64,000 nt of DNA from Triplophysa rosa. Lineage: Eukaryota > Chordata > Actinopteri > Cypriniformes > Nemacheilidae. The notes under the pieces are model-generated. The model was not told the DNA's origin. It did no database searches and saw only the letters and a list, made by a program, of their open reading frames with translations. Of the stretch, positions 24,601 to 36,600 are shown piece after piece. The stretch lies in assembly GCF_024868665.1 (NCBI RefSeq), contig NC_079913.1:11715246-11779245 (forward strand), written 5' to 3'. Each line of letters opens with the position of its first letter. Positions within the stretch are counted from its first letter, which is position 1. A program made the position numbers and the translations under genes.

Positions 24601-27600
24601 ACATTTAGTCATTTGTAAATACTATAAATACTGTAGTATACTTAAATATTTACTATGGTAAGACTCAAAAACACTAGTGTCTATGAGTTTTAGTAGTTTA
24701 CTGTAGTAAATACTAAAGTACACTAGATCATTTTTCACGTAGGAACTAATTCAAATGTTGGACAAATTTAATTGATACAGCAGTCTTTATAAAGGGAAAT
24801 ATTAGGCTTACTTTAAATGCAGAACTAATACGGCCAGTAGGTGGCGTCAATTTTCCACTGAGTTAGTGAATCATTTAACAAACTCGAAAATCGCCAATTT
24901 GAATCATTAACTCATCCGAGACATTCAAAACACACATTCATTTTGGAGATAAACACCGCAAAAAGGCAGATGTAAGTGTTCAAATAAATATTAATGTGCA
25001 TATGCAACATTAACTACGGTACTACGATACTACCGTTTCAAAAATAGAGAGGCATCGCGGGTATTTTGAAGCTTTAGCATCGCGATGCTACCGTAGCACC
25101 GGTACACCGTGCAACCCTACTGTACACCCCCACCCTCAGTATGAGATGAATGGTGTCTTTATGTGTGTACGTACAAGTCTTGGACCAAGAAATTTCCTAC
25201 GAACAGATTATAGCTTTCAAGTCCCCCTGTGGTGAAAATCAAATTTTTAATGTTGCATGTCTACGTGGTGTTTTTAATATGATAATCCACGTAAGATAAA
25301 CCATGTGCAAATTCATCCTTTTAAACAGAGTATTTTCTCCATAAAACATCTCGGTTACGTTTGTAACCTCGGCCACGTTGTGTCGAACCGACAGATGGGG
25401 TTCCAATCGCTTCCGACTTCTTAGAAAAGGCCAATGAAAATTGGCGAATGAAATTTGCATGCCGGACTCCGCCTTCGGATATCCGGGTATAAAAGGGAGA
25501 CGGCGTGCCTCATTCATTCACCTTAGTTCTGAGGAGCCTGAGACCTCTCACGACTGCTGCAGTGGACAGCACGTGTTGTGGCAAGAGGTGTAACCGAGAC
25601 GTTCCCTTTCTGTCGGTCTCTCGACATTGTGTCGACCCGACAGATGGGGTTCCAATGGAAAACGCCATAACACTGTGCCCTGTCACAATCTCAACGAAGC
25701 GACAGTGACTGGCCTGGGCGTGTCAGCCGTGAGCGCTACCGCGAAATTGTAACCTACCAGTGGGTAGGTAGGGGGTCCCAGAGCTTTCTTGAAAAGTGGG
25801 AAGGCCCCTACCTTCGGCCTCACAGGTGGCGGCCTTGTTTCTCTAACAGCGAGAAGCCGCCCGGAACCGTAAGGCCACTGGGTAAGCGCTACTTCCTCAA
25901 GTGGGGGATGCGCTACAGAGACCACTTCCTACCGCATGGAGGAGTCTAGTGGAGATACCAGCATGGTCTCACCGATGGGAGAGAACTCATGGGAAGAAAG
26001 TGCGGCTGAAGAGAAAACTGCGAGGTGGAGGTCCACCTGGGGAGATCATGGGTTACCAAGGTGGGAACCAGCATGAGGATACATCAGACGGAACCGCCCT
26101 GCTGGGGGGTTGCAACGTCTGGTAGCACTAGGTCCGGTTAGAGCTATGTTGCGAATAACTCCGGATATACCCGGCCTAAGGGGCAGGGCTGCTCTGCCCA
26201 GCCCGCCCGCAGGAGGTGCTTGTTAGTGATGGATGGAGTGCCTGTTCTTCACCCAGTGGGGGAAGAAGGGAGACTAGTAGTACGCTGACCCCCTTAGGAG
26301 AAAGAGGGGAAGGTACTGTCATAGGCGTACACCCTACCGGCCGCCGGTCTTGCCTGATGCCTGCAAGACTCGAGCCGATACCGGTTTTACGCGGAGGCCT
26401 CGCGAAGGTGATGGGTGTAGCCCAATCCGCAGCTCTGCTGATGTCTGCCAGAGAGGTGCCTTGAGCCAGTGCCCACGAGGAGGCTGTACTCCGTGGGCGT
26501 ATAGTATAGTACTCACCCAGTGGGCGTAGGCGATCTTAGGACAGGTACGTCAAAGTGACGGCGTCCATGCTCCAGTGCACCAATCTCTGTTTGAGACAGC
26601 CCTCCCTGCTGATCTCCAAAACAGACAAAGAGCTGCTCAGAGCTTCTGAGGCTCTGCGTTCGGTCCAAGCAGAGGCGCAATGCGCGTACTGGACACAACA
26701 CGGATGGGGTTGGGTCTTCCTCCCCGGTGGGGAGCGCCTGTAAATTCACCACCTGGTGTCTCGGGGGAGTGGTGGGAACTTTGGGCACGTAGCCGGGCCG
26801 GGGTCTCAAGATAGCGTGAGAATGACCGGGCCCGAGTTCTAGGCAATCTGTGGACAAGGAGAATGCTTGTAGGTCCGCTACCCTCTTGAGCGTCCTCCCG
26901 AGAGCCGTCTTCATCGAAAGTGAGAAAGAGCGGCATCTCCGAGGGGGCTTCAGGACCGCATCAAGGTCGTAAGAGGGTACGGAGCGTGGGTGAGGTGGTA
27001 GCCTTCCCGCGCCCCTTAGGAACCAAATGATCAGGTTGTGCTGTCCTAGAGACTACCAGCAACTGGGTCGTGATGAGCGGCAACAGCGGCTGCATACACG
27101 TTCAGTGTGGAAAGGGAGAGATTATTCTCGAGTCTCTGGGAGGACCGCACCCACTTGATCAAGCAACACCGCGGGTCTTCTCTTCGAGAAGAGCACCAGG
27201 ATGAGAAGAGGCACCACTATAGGCGTATAGTCGCCGAGTGGCCAGGGCCCTAGCCTGAGTAGTGGTCTTAACCGCCGCAGGGGTTAGGCCACTCAGGATC
27301 TCCTCGTTCCGTCCAGGGGCCAGACATGGAGGTTCCAGAGGTCTAGCCCGTGATGCCATAATGTGCCCTTCCCCTGGGAAAGCAGGTCCTTCGTCAGGGG
27401 AATCTGCCAGGAGGGAGCTGTCGTCAAGAGCATTAGCTCCGAGAACCAAGTCCGGTTGGGCCAGTATGGCGCAACTAGTACACTTGATGCTCCTCTCCCT
27501 GACCTTGCACAGGGTCTGTGCAATGAGTCTCACTGGGGGAAAGACGTACTTCCGCTTGTCCCACAGCCAGCTGTGCGCTAGAGCATCCGTGCCGAGGCAG

Positions 27601-30600
27601 GGAGTACCTTAGCGGGAAATGAGTGGTGTCCAGGGAGGCAAAGGGGCTCTACCTGAGCCCGCCCGGACTGAACCCAATGAGCTGGCTGCGCGGGGGTGGA
27701 GTCGCCACTCTCCGCGAGGCGTCAACTGATGAGAGAGCACATCGGCTGTCTGGTTCAGGTCGCCTTGGATATGTGTGGCTCGCAGGGATCTGCTCACCTG
27801 CGGACTCCACAGGAGGAGGCGTCGGGCGAGTCATGTTAGCTGCCGTAAGCGAACGCCACCCTGGCGGTAAAAAACGCTACGGCAGTTGTGCTGTCCGACC
27901 GGACCAGCACGTGCTTGTTCTGCACGAGAGATTGTAACTCCTTCAGTGCGGGTAAGCACATCCCACAACTCTAGGCAATTTGATATGCCTGCGCAGGCAG
28001 GGGCCCATCCATCGCCTCGACACTGCGTGCCCGTTGCACATGGCACCCCAACCCTGCAGGGAGGTGTCTGCGACACTGACGCGTCTTGACCTGCCCGAGA
28101 GGGACCCCCGTCCGTAGAAAGGTCATTGAAGACCAAGGGGTTAGGGTGCATAAAAAGTTAGAAAAGCATAATCACCATCCGCCTGCTGCCCGTGTGCCAC
28201 GCTCTACATGGAACTCGACTCTGTAGCCAGTGTTGGAGCGGTCTCATGTGCATCAACCCGAGGGGTATAACCACCGTCGAGGATGCCGTGTGCCCAGGAG
28301 CCTCTTCCCGCTGACTGCTTGAACCCAAGCAGTTCAACACTGACTGAGCGTAGTCGCGCTGTAATGGAGACAGAGTTGAGTTCCATACCAAAAAAGAGGA
28401 TGCTCCGCACAGAGGAGAGCTTGCTCTTTTTCGGTTGACCTGTGGTCCCAATCGATCTAGGTGCCGAAGCACTAGGTCCCTGTGTGTACATAACAGATCT
28501 CACGAGTGTGTCAAATGAGCCAGTCATCGAGATAGTTTAGTACCCGCACACCTCTCTCCCTGAGGGGAGTGAGGGCGGCTTCCACAATCTTCGTGAAGAC
28601 TCGTGGGGACAGGGACAGACCGAAGGGGAGGACTCTGTACTAATATGCCTGACCCTCGAAAGCGAACCGTAGGAACGGGCGATGACGAGGGAGAATTGAG
28701 ACATGAGAGTAAGCGTCCTTCAGGTCGATTGCCCTGAATCCATCTTGACATCTGATAGATGCCAGGATGCGCTTCTGCGTGAGCATCCTGAACGGCAGCT
28801 TGAGTAGGTGCCTGTTCAGGGTACGCAGATCTAGCGACCCCCGCTCTTTTGGGGACGATGAAGTACGGGCTGTAAAACCCGTTGAACATCTCGGCTAGAG
28901 GGACGAGCACGATCGCTTCCTCACCAGAGGGGTGGCGACCTCGGCCCGAAGCACGGGGCATCCCTGCCTCTGCTGAGGTTAAGAGGATGCCCCGAAACTT
29001 GGGTGGGCGTCCGGGGAGTTGGATCGCGTAGCCGAGACGGACCGTATCCCGTAGTCGCCGAGACGGACCGTATCCCGTAGTCACCGTGACGGTTTGGGAA
29101 GCTCTTGTCAGGCTCCCAGGGACCGACAGGGAGGCTAGGGGTACGTTCTGCTTCATCGACCTCCCGGGGATGGTTCGATGGCTGGCAGTGCGGATCCCTC
29201 ACCGTGGGGGGGACCCCTGGAGAGGAGATCGCTCTGCAGTTTTACCTGCCTGGCGATGCATCCTCGACTTTGGGTCTCGCCGCAACGTCGAGTTGCCGAA
29301 CACAATCGTGTAGAGGGTGAGAGCGGCTGTGATAATACCCAGACGATGATGTGGCACAACGCACCGTCGATTGAGAGTGCTTAGGCTGCTGATTATCCTC
29401 GACATTGGGTCTCGCCATGACGCAACGTCGAGTTGCCGAACACCGTCGTGTAGAGGGTGAGAGCGGCTGTGATAAACGCCCAGAGAGGGAGAAAACTTTT
29501 AGAATGGGCTGTTGGGACGGGGCAGGAACAGTCCCGGATCGACCACCAGCCATGGAATGGCTGGGGTCGGGCCCGAAGGTATTCTCGATCTCCCTGGGGT
29601 CTTCCCATGAGGGCCGCTTTGGCTTTCTCCTCTGCTGCTGATGGGGTGGTGGTCTCCTCTTCGATGTCTCGAAGAGGACCAGGGCTGCTGGGAAGCAGAC
29701 GGTGCACGGGATCTCGGCGGCCAGAGGGCGGTCGAGTCACGGCTGGGGAGGACATACTTGATATCCTCTGTCTGCTCCCTAATTGTCGAACTCGACAGTA
29801 TCACCAAACAGCCCCCCCTTGCGAGATGGGTGCATCGAGAAAGCGGACTTTCTCAGTATTACTCACCTGTGCAAGGTTCAGCCAGAGGTGTCTCTCCTGG
29901 ACCACAAGTGTGGACATCGCCCGACCCAGGGCCCACGCGATCACCTTGGTCGCCCGAGAGCGAGCTCGGTGAAGCCGCGGAGTTCCTGCATAAGCGCTGG
30001 GTCGGTCTTACCCTCGTGGAGCTCTCTCCGCGCATTGGCCTGCAGAAAGGCCATAACGTGGAGAGAGGGGACAGCTTGGCCTGCAGCAGAGTAAGCTCTC
30101 GACACCTCAGATGCCGAAAAGCCTACGTGCTTTGGACGGGAGTCTAGGTTGAGCCCCTGGGGGACATCGACGTATCCTCTACCCACCATCGAGGGAAGAA
30201 AGGGTGATGGAACTAGTTGACCAGGTCGTACTGGGTTCCTCATGCACTTCCGGGGGAACACGGCACTCTCAAGCCCGATGTACCGTGTATCCAGCCGCGA
30301 GCGTTGGGAGAGGCAGTGCGGTGCACCGCAACCCAATGCCGGCGGCCCGGAAAGCATGGCTGACATTTTGACGTCCGCTTCTTCCTGATCTCGACCCCCG
30401 GAGGGAGGGAGCATCAAGGAATCGTCGGAGTCTGATGCCAGTAAGTCACCCTCCGATGCTGCAACAGACATCTCATCATCACTGATTGAGGAATAAGACG
30501 GTGGACCGTCTCATGGGGAACGGTTAGACAAGCAAGACGAGGTGCGAACGGTCCGCGAGCCAGTGGCTGACGGATTAGCGCTCACAATAATCCTCATATC

Positions 30601-33600
30601 ACCCTCGCTGCTCGCCGTAGCGGGCGGCAGGGCCGTAGTCCTGCCGTCATGGAACGGGAAGCAGACGAGGTGGTGGCTGAGTCCCGTGGGAACACAGCCA
30701 CCCGTGACGCAACGTCTGAATCGTCAACCGCCCGCAGTGCGGGCAGGACGTATCCACAACATCTGCCCCAGCGTACTGGAAGCAGACATCGTGTCCGTCC
30801 CCCTCCTCGATGAGTGTGTTGCACCCACAAGAACAGCGGGACATGCCACGCTGGAGAAATTTGCTCTTTTAGAGAAAAAACTCAAACACTTCTGGAACCG
30901 CCGAGACGCCCAGGGGAAGTCGCTGCAGGAAGGGACAGTCCGATGCACCACGTCGTAGAGCCGGCAGTCTTGTAGCGAAGTCTGTTGATCATGAGCGAAG
31001 GCTCCGAAGAACAAAAGGTGAATGAATGAGGCACGCCATCTCCCTTTTATACCCGGATATCCGGGGGCGGAGTCCGGCATGCAAATTTCATTCGCCAATT
31101 TTCATTGGCCTTTTCTAAGAAGTCGGAAGCGATTGGTTCTCAGGGACGAACCCCATCTGTCGGTTCGACACAACGTCGAGAGACCGACAGAAAGGGAACT
31201 GCAGTTTACCAAAGTCAGTTTTAAAAAATGCAGTTTGAAACTGCCTTTGTTGTTGCCTTTGACATCATAACCCTGTAACCAATCACGTTAACAGATTTGA
31301 GCCATAGGTATGTAAAGATGGCGTTGAAATGAGCGCTCTGCTTCTGCAACACAAACACGTCCGCTGCTCACACGTCCAATGAGGCATCTATAATCAACGA
31401 TTGAATGGAGGCGGGGACTCGTTTGCATATTCATGAATTTGCATATACTAAATGAAGCAAGGGTGTAGAAATACATTCAAGGCATATAGAAATTAATATC
31501 ATGCGATTTTAATGCTTAAAGATGGGTTTTAGGTTATACGATTATTGAATGCAGTGGGACTTTAAATACGCAAATACATTTATTTTCCGTTAGGGTCATA
31601 ACTCTCGGCTCGTGATGTGGCGTGTTTCACAGTGAATACAGTAACTGCCACACGTGTGAACATCACTGCGGGAAAGTAAAGCAGATGAACAAACGTGTTG
31701 CTATAGACACGTGGAATAGAGCTGCTACTGTATGAATGTTGGCAGGGTTGTTGAGAAAAAACATATTGATCAGAGCTCGGTGTCCACGCACACCAACACT
31801 GCCATTGCTCTGCCCCTACATTACTAATGCATTTACTCATCTCTCCGTAGAAATTAAATGACGTGTGAGAGAAAAATTCATGGCCATCAGCGCTGCAGTA
31901 GTTTCAGAATGCTAGCTGCATCTTTAACTGCATATTATTACATAAACAGAAGAAATGAAATGGATTCAATATGCGAGTGAGATAACTTCACAATCTAACT
32001 GAGGAAATGTGAGTTACAGAGATTTGATCTGCGAATCAGTTTGACAGATTAGTTTAACAGAACGAGCATGGAAGTGATTTATGGACATTACTAGACAGTT
32101 GCACCGCAGAAATTGTGTCGTTTATTTATTATTTCGCAGCGTGAAATAAAAGATGAATCATGAATATTTTTAGGCTTCGGGGCAGCAAATTCAGAAGCAG
32201 TACATGAAACATTTGGTTTCCGACAGGAAGCTCATGCACAGATCATCTTTGTGTGTGTTTCACTCTGTAAAAGTCCTCACCTGTTCTTGTTGCTGGAAAT
32301 CCAGCCTGAAATGAGAGAAACAGCTTGACGGTGACAGTGCTTGTTTCCAAAACTACACGCCAGCATGATCACCTCTCTCTGTAACTCTCTGAGGACAAAA
32401 GACAGAAAGATTACAGGAAGTATGTGAAGCAGGAGAAAGTTCACTAATGAATAAAAAATGAATGATTAAAAAAAGATAAACTGAGCTCATTCTGTCTCTG
32501 AGGTAGAAATGCCTGGATTTCACTTTGCAATTCTGTGTTCTCAGTTAGGCTACATAAAACTTTATAACCGCACTATATAATTCGAGATGGACACAGAAGT
32601 TAAGCTAAACTCACTGGCTCTGATAAGCAGCCTGCGTGAAGGAGCCGTCGGAGGATGTGGTCGGCCAGCCCATCTTGTGATACTTTGGTGACACCTGTTT
32701 CAGCACATAATCCTGATGAGAGAAGACGACGATAGGAAACAAAAATGATACGAAACGGCTAAAGACAAATTTGAGCAGAAAATTAAGACAGAACACATTT
32801 ATTCAGCACCATAACCCACCCTGATAAACAACAATTTTTACAGCATGTGCAAAGAGCCTGCCCAAAGAAGTCTTAAAGGCACAGTAGCAAAAACTTTTAT
32901 TAAAAAACATAGCTACATACAGACCACTTCGGAATACATAAGCAACGGAAGAACTCCCGGTTTTAGTTTTTTAACATTACACACAAAGGTTTCAACCAAC
33001 AGAACATTTGTAACAAAATGTTAAATGAATATCTTTAAGATTTAATTATATATGTAATATTAAAAAATAAAATAAAATAATGAAGCCGAAAGTGCTTCTG
33101 GACCAATGTTTACATCCTGTGAAGTGGTCTTATATTGTGTTATCTAAATGACTTTGTATCGACTATAAAAAGTCAGGTGTCTGGTTTGTTAAGCTGTTAC
33201 GTGTTACTGTTCTCCAATAGTCAAGTTAAGAACACAAGTAACCAAGAGAACTGATCTGAGATGAGGATTAAAGACTCACGCTAAAGAGGTTGTGGTCTTC
33301 GGTGCGGTCCAGGAGTTTGTCCAGCTGGTAAAGAGCTCGACTAGCAGCGTGCCAGGGCAGAAACTCGCTCTCCTGAGACAAATATGAGATGATCTGCAGA
33401 GGGATGTTTTGAGGCAGATAGCCCACTCTAGAGAGGCAGAAAGGTGGAAAACTCAGAGACAAAGGAGAGAAGCCATACAGCAAAAACACAAGAGAGATTA
33501 TATTTAACGGAATAGTTTAAAGACTCAAAAATTCAAATCCTCTATATCAGTGGTTCTCAAACTTTTTTGTTGTAAGGCCCCCTTTGTGTAGAGTGCATTG

Positions 33601-36600
33601 CTTTGCGACCCCCCAAATAAAGACTTGTAATCTTAAACTTAAAATTTTAATTAAACCAAGAAAATATTCAGTTAAACAATGCTAAAACATCAATTCTTTT
33701 GGTTGGTGGCATTGTTTTTCTGTATGTTTGATTGCACAAAATGTATGATAAATATCTATATTTCTAAAATGCCACAAAATCTGTGGCCCCCTGGAACCAT
33801 CTTGGGGCCCCCAAGGAGGCCACGGCCCCCAGTTTGAGAACCACTGCTCTATATTCACCCTCATGACTCATGTCTTCATTCCAAATTTCATCACGAGACA
33901 TTGAAAAACCGAAAAGATTTGATTGATGTGAGGTTTGAATGAACAATATTGTGTATGTTTTGGTTTTCATTTCATAAAATAAACACAAAATAATTATATT
34001 TAGCTTTTCTGAGAGTGTGCTATCGCAGCCACCTATATCGCCTACAGTAAGATTCCACCCCATGGTGGTGAGAAAGGTAAGTACACACCGTTTGAAACTA
34101 TAAAGGTATGATGTTTCGCGTTGTTTGTTCTTTGCATAAAGTGCCAGGACGTGGGATGGATGTTAGCGTAAAATATGCGCGAGTAAATTGGAAGAGGTAA
34201 TTTACGGCTTTGTGGTTAGAAGTCTGGGCGGCTGCTGTTGATGTGCTCTCGGAATGCTGCGTCCCACATTCGGTAGCGGGTAGAAGACATAAATCAGTGT
34301 TTCAGAGGTAATTGTTTGACATGATTGTAATTGTTTCCTTCGCCAGGAAAGCCTCATTGAATGTCATGTGAAATTATTTAGTGACCACCACATTTGTTTT
34401 GTGAGTCTTTAGGGGTCCAAGGGCAGTTTGCTGCTTCTTTTGTACAGTATGCCATCTGTATTGTAATTGTCGGTGTCATGTATTAAGGATGCGTGATAGC
34501 AAAGCTATGTTCTCACTGATCATTGATAATGTATATTTACAGACACATAAAACGTGTCATGCACACACATTTTCTCATCTCCAAAATGTGTTTTGGAATT
34601 TCTGGACCCTAAATCTGGACCCAATAATGTAACCTAGGTGTGCTTTAGGCTATTGAAGCTTTCTGTCCAGCACCATTCTTTGCCTGCCAACTCCGCCTGT
34701 CTACATCTGTTTACAGGGAATTATAAACTGCTGTTTGTGCAACGCCGTGTCGCAAACGCTCGCTGCAGCTGCATGTCTGTGTTTATTTTAGGAGCAGCAA
34801 GTCTTCGTGCTTGCTCTGCCGTGCAGCCTGGAAACAGATCATCATTTCTGTGCAACTCAAAACACTGTCAAGACAAGCAGCTGATGATTACAGTAATGAC
34901 CGCAAGCTGTTACTAACCAACCAACTGTTGACAGCTAATTTTGGAAGCTTCAATTCTACTTGAATAAAGGACATACTCAAAATAAGCTGTTTTTTAAAGG
35001 GGAACTATGGCGGAAGTACGTGTTTTTCTGTGTTTTTGGTGTGTTATAAGTTGCCCATGCATGTATTAGACACGTAAAATTGCACAAATGAAAGTGTGGG
35101 AACAAAAGATGCATTCTATCTAAAAGCGAATGCTCAACCAGACTTGCCTGAAACGCCTCGTGTAACCACACCCCGGCGAATCTACGTAACTCCCAAATCT
35201 ACACGTAGTTAAGGTGGGCGTAATTGTAAATCTCATTGTATCGCCTGTCAGTACAATTGCTTTGGAACCTGATGTTCCGAATATGGTAGGAGACGTTACA
35301 TTTCCGTGAAATGCTTGCAGTATTTGACCAATCACTACGCACTGGTGAACTGGCCAATCATAGCACACCTCGCTTTTCAGAGCGATGAGCTTTGTATAAA
35401 ATCAGCGCGTTTCAGAGAGGCACGGTATGTGGAAAATACAACGTTTTTTAAACTTTAAATGGTGTATACACATTGCGTTACATCTAAAACAAACAATAAT
35501 ATTCGTTTTAGCCGTGCAATATGACTCCTTTAAATCTTATTCAATGTGTTGCAAGCAGAAAAACAAATGTGGTGCTACACTTATGTGTTTGAATAGTAAA
35601 TAGTAAAGAGTGAATCTCATGTGCAGGTCATGTTCAACCCAAGATCAAAAGAAAAATAAAGAATTATATTTACAAATAGACTACATAAGAAAATCATTCG
35701 TATACTGTATGAGGACCATATGACTTTCTTTCCTCCGCAAAACACAAAAGACGATATTTTGAAGAATGCTGGTAACCGAACAATGGCGGTACACATTTAC
35801 TTGTATTATTTGCACACAAAACCAATGCAAGTCAATGGGTACCGCCGTTGTTTGATTACCAGCATTCTTTAAAATATCTTCCTCGTGTTCTGCAGAAGAA
35901 AGGAAGTCATACAGGTTTGAAATGACAAGATGGTGAGTACACGATGACAGAATTTTTGATGTACTATCCTTCAGAGCTAATAAGTTGGAAAAGGTATTGA
36001 AGCTATGGCAAAGAAAGGATGATTCTGACTATTATATTACCATAATGAGAAAATCACTTAAGACAATTAAAAATATGCATTATGATCATAATCTAATTAT
36101 TATTTACATTAATATATGCCTTAAAAATAATATTCTGTGTCAAAATTAGCTGCACTTACACTAACTGTATTCTTCTTTACTGATCCAATAATTGAAATAA
36201 ACAAGTAAGGCTGACTGAGGTTTTTGCTTTTCAGCTGTGTGAGTAATTCCCACGAGCAACAGGGGCATTTAATTAGGTAGCATCAATGAGTCACCATCCA
36301 AATGAAACAATGCCCATCTATAAACGCTCTTTATCATCGCTGTTAAATGCAGAAAAACAAGTCTAACTTGTGATTAATGAGAACTCTGCTTTTAATATGC
36401 GGGATGGCATTTTTGCTTCTTAAGTAAATAAAAGCCAATAACCACCACCGCAGATTTAAGCCCTGAGGTTGAATAAGACAGCCTGTTAACATCCGCTCTC
36501 TTTCATTAAGCTTATCTGTAAACAACACCAGAGGCAAGCAATATGTACAAAGCAGACTACAATAAAACTAGGCACAAAAGGATTTGGCTTCGGTACTGTT

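Larger units (their letters stand above)
25345..31199 (-). mobile_element. DIRS-like tyrosine-recombinase retrotransposon, degenerate
   Basis: A 5.85-kb GC-rich island unlike its AT-rich surroundings. It has inverted terminal repeats of about 180 bp, an internal complementary region near the 3' end, and decayed coding in DIRS order on the minus strand: gag, reverse transcriptase, RNase H, tyrosine recombinase. DIRS elements copy via a circular DNA and integrate with a recombinase, so no target duplication is expected. Both edges show AAC (25345-25347 and 31197-31199), consistent with insertion at a shared trinucleotide. Many stops and frameshifts make it inactive. Edge positions are good to about 3 bp. 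Confidence 0.9.
22236..32280 (-). other. trhde intron (m to l), 10045 bp
   Basis: The largest intron in the window, swollen by an hAT element (22650-23739) and the DIRS retrotransposon (about 25345-31199). The 31200-32280 remainder and 23748-24125 show no gene. Confidence 0.7.

Noticed and set aside
28524..29156. 210-codon minus-strand frame as an intact gene
   Set aside because: Only its first two thirds follow the RT reading frame; the rest is a frameshifted reading of the palm domain. It is part of a DIRS pseudogene.
29457..30147. Long plus-strand frames (171 and 168 codons) across the DIRS copy
   Set aside because: They are opposite-strand shadows of the GC-rich gag/RT remains and match no family.
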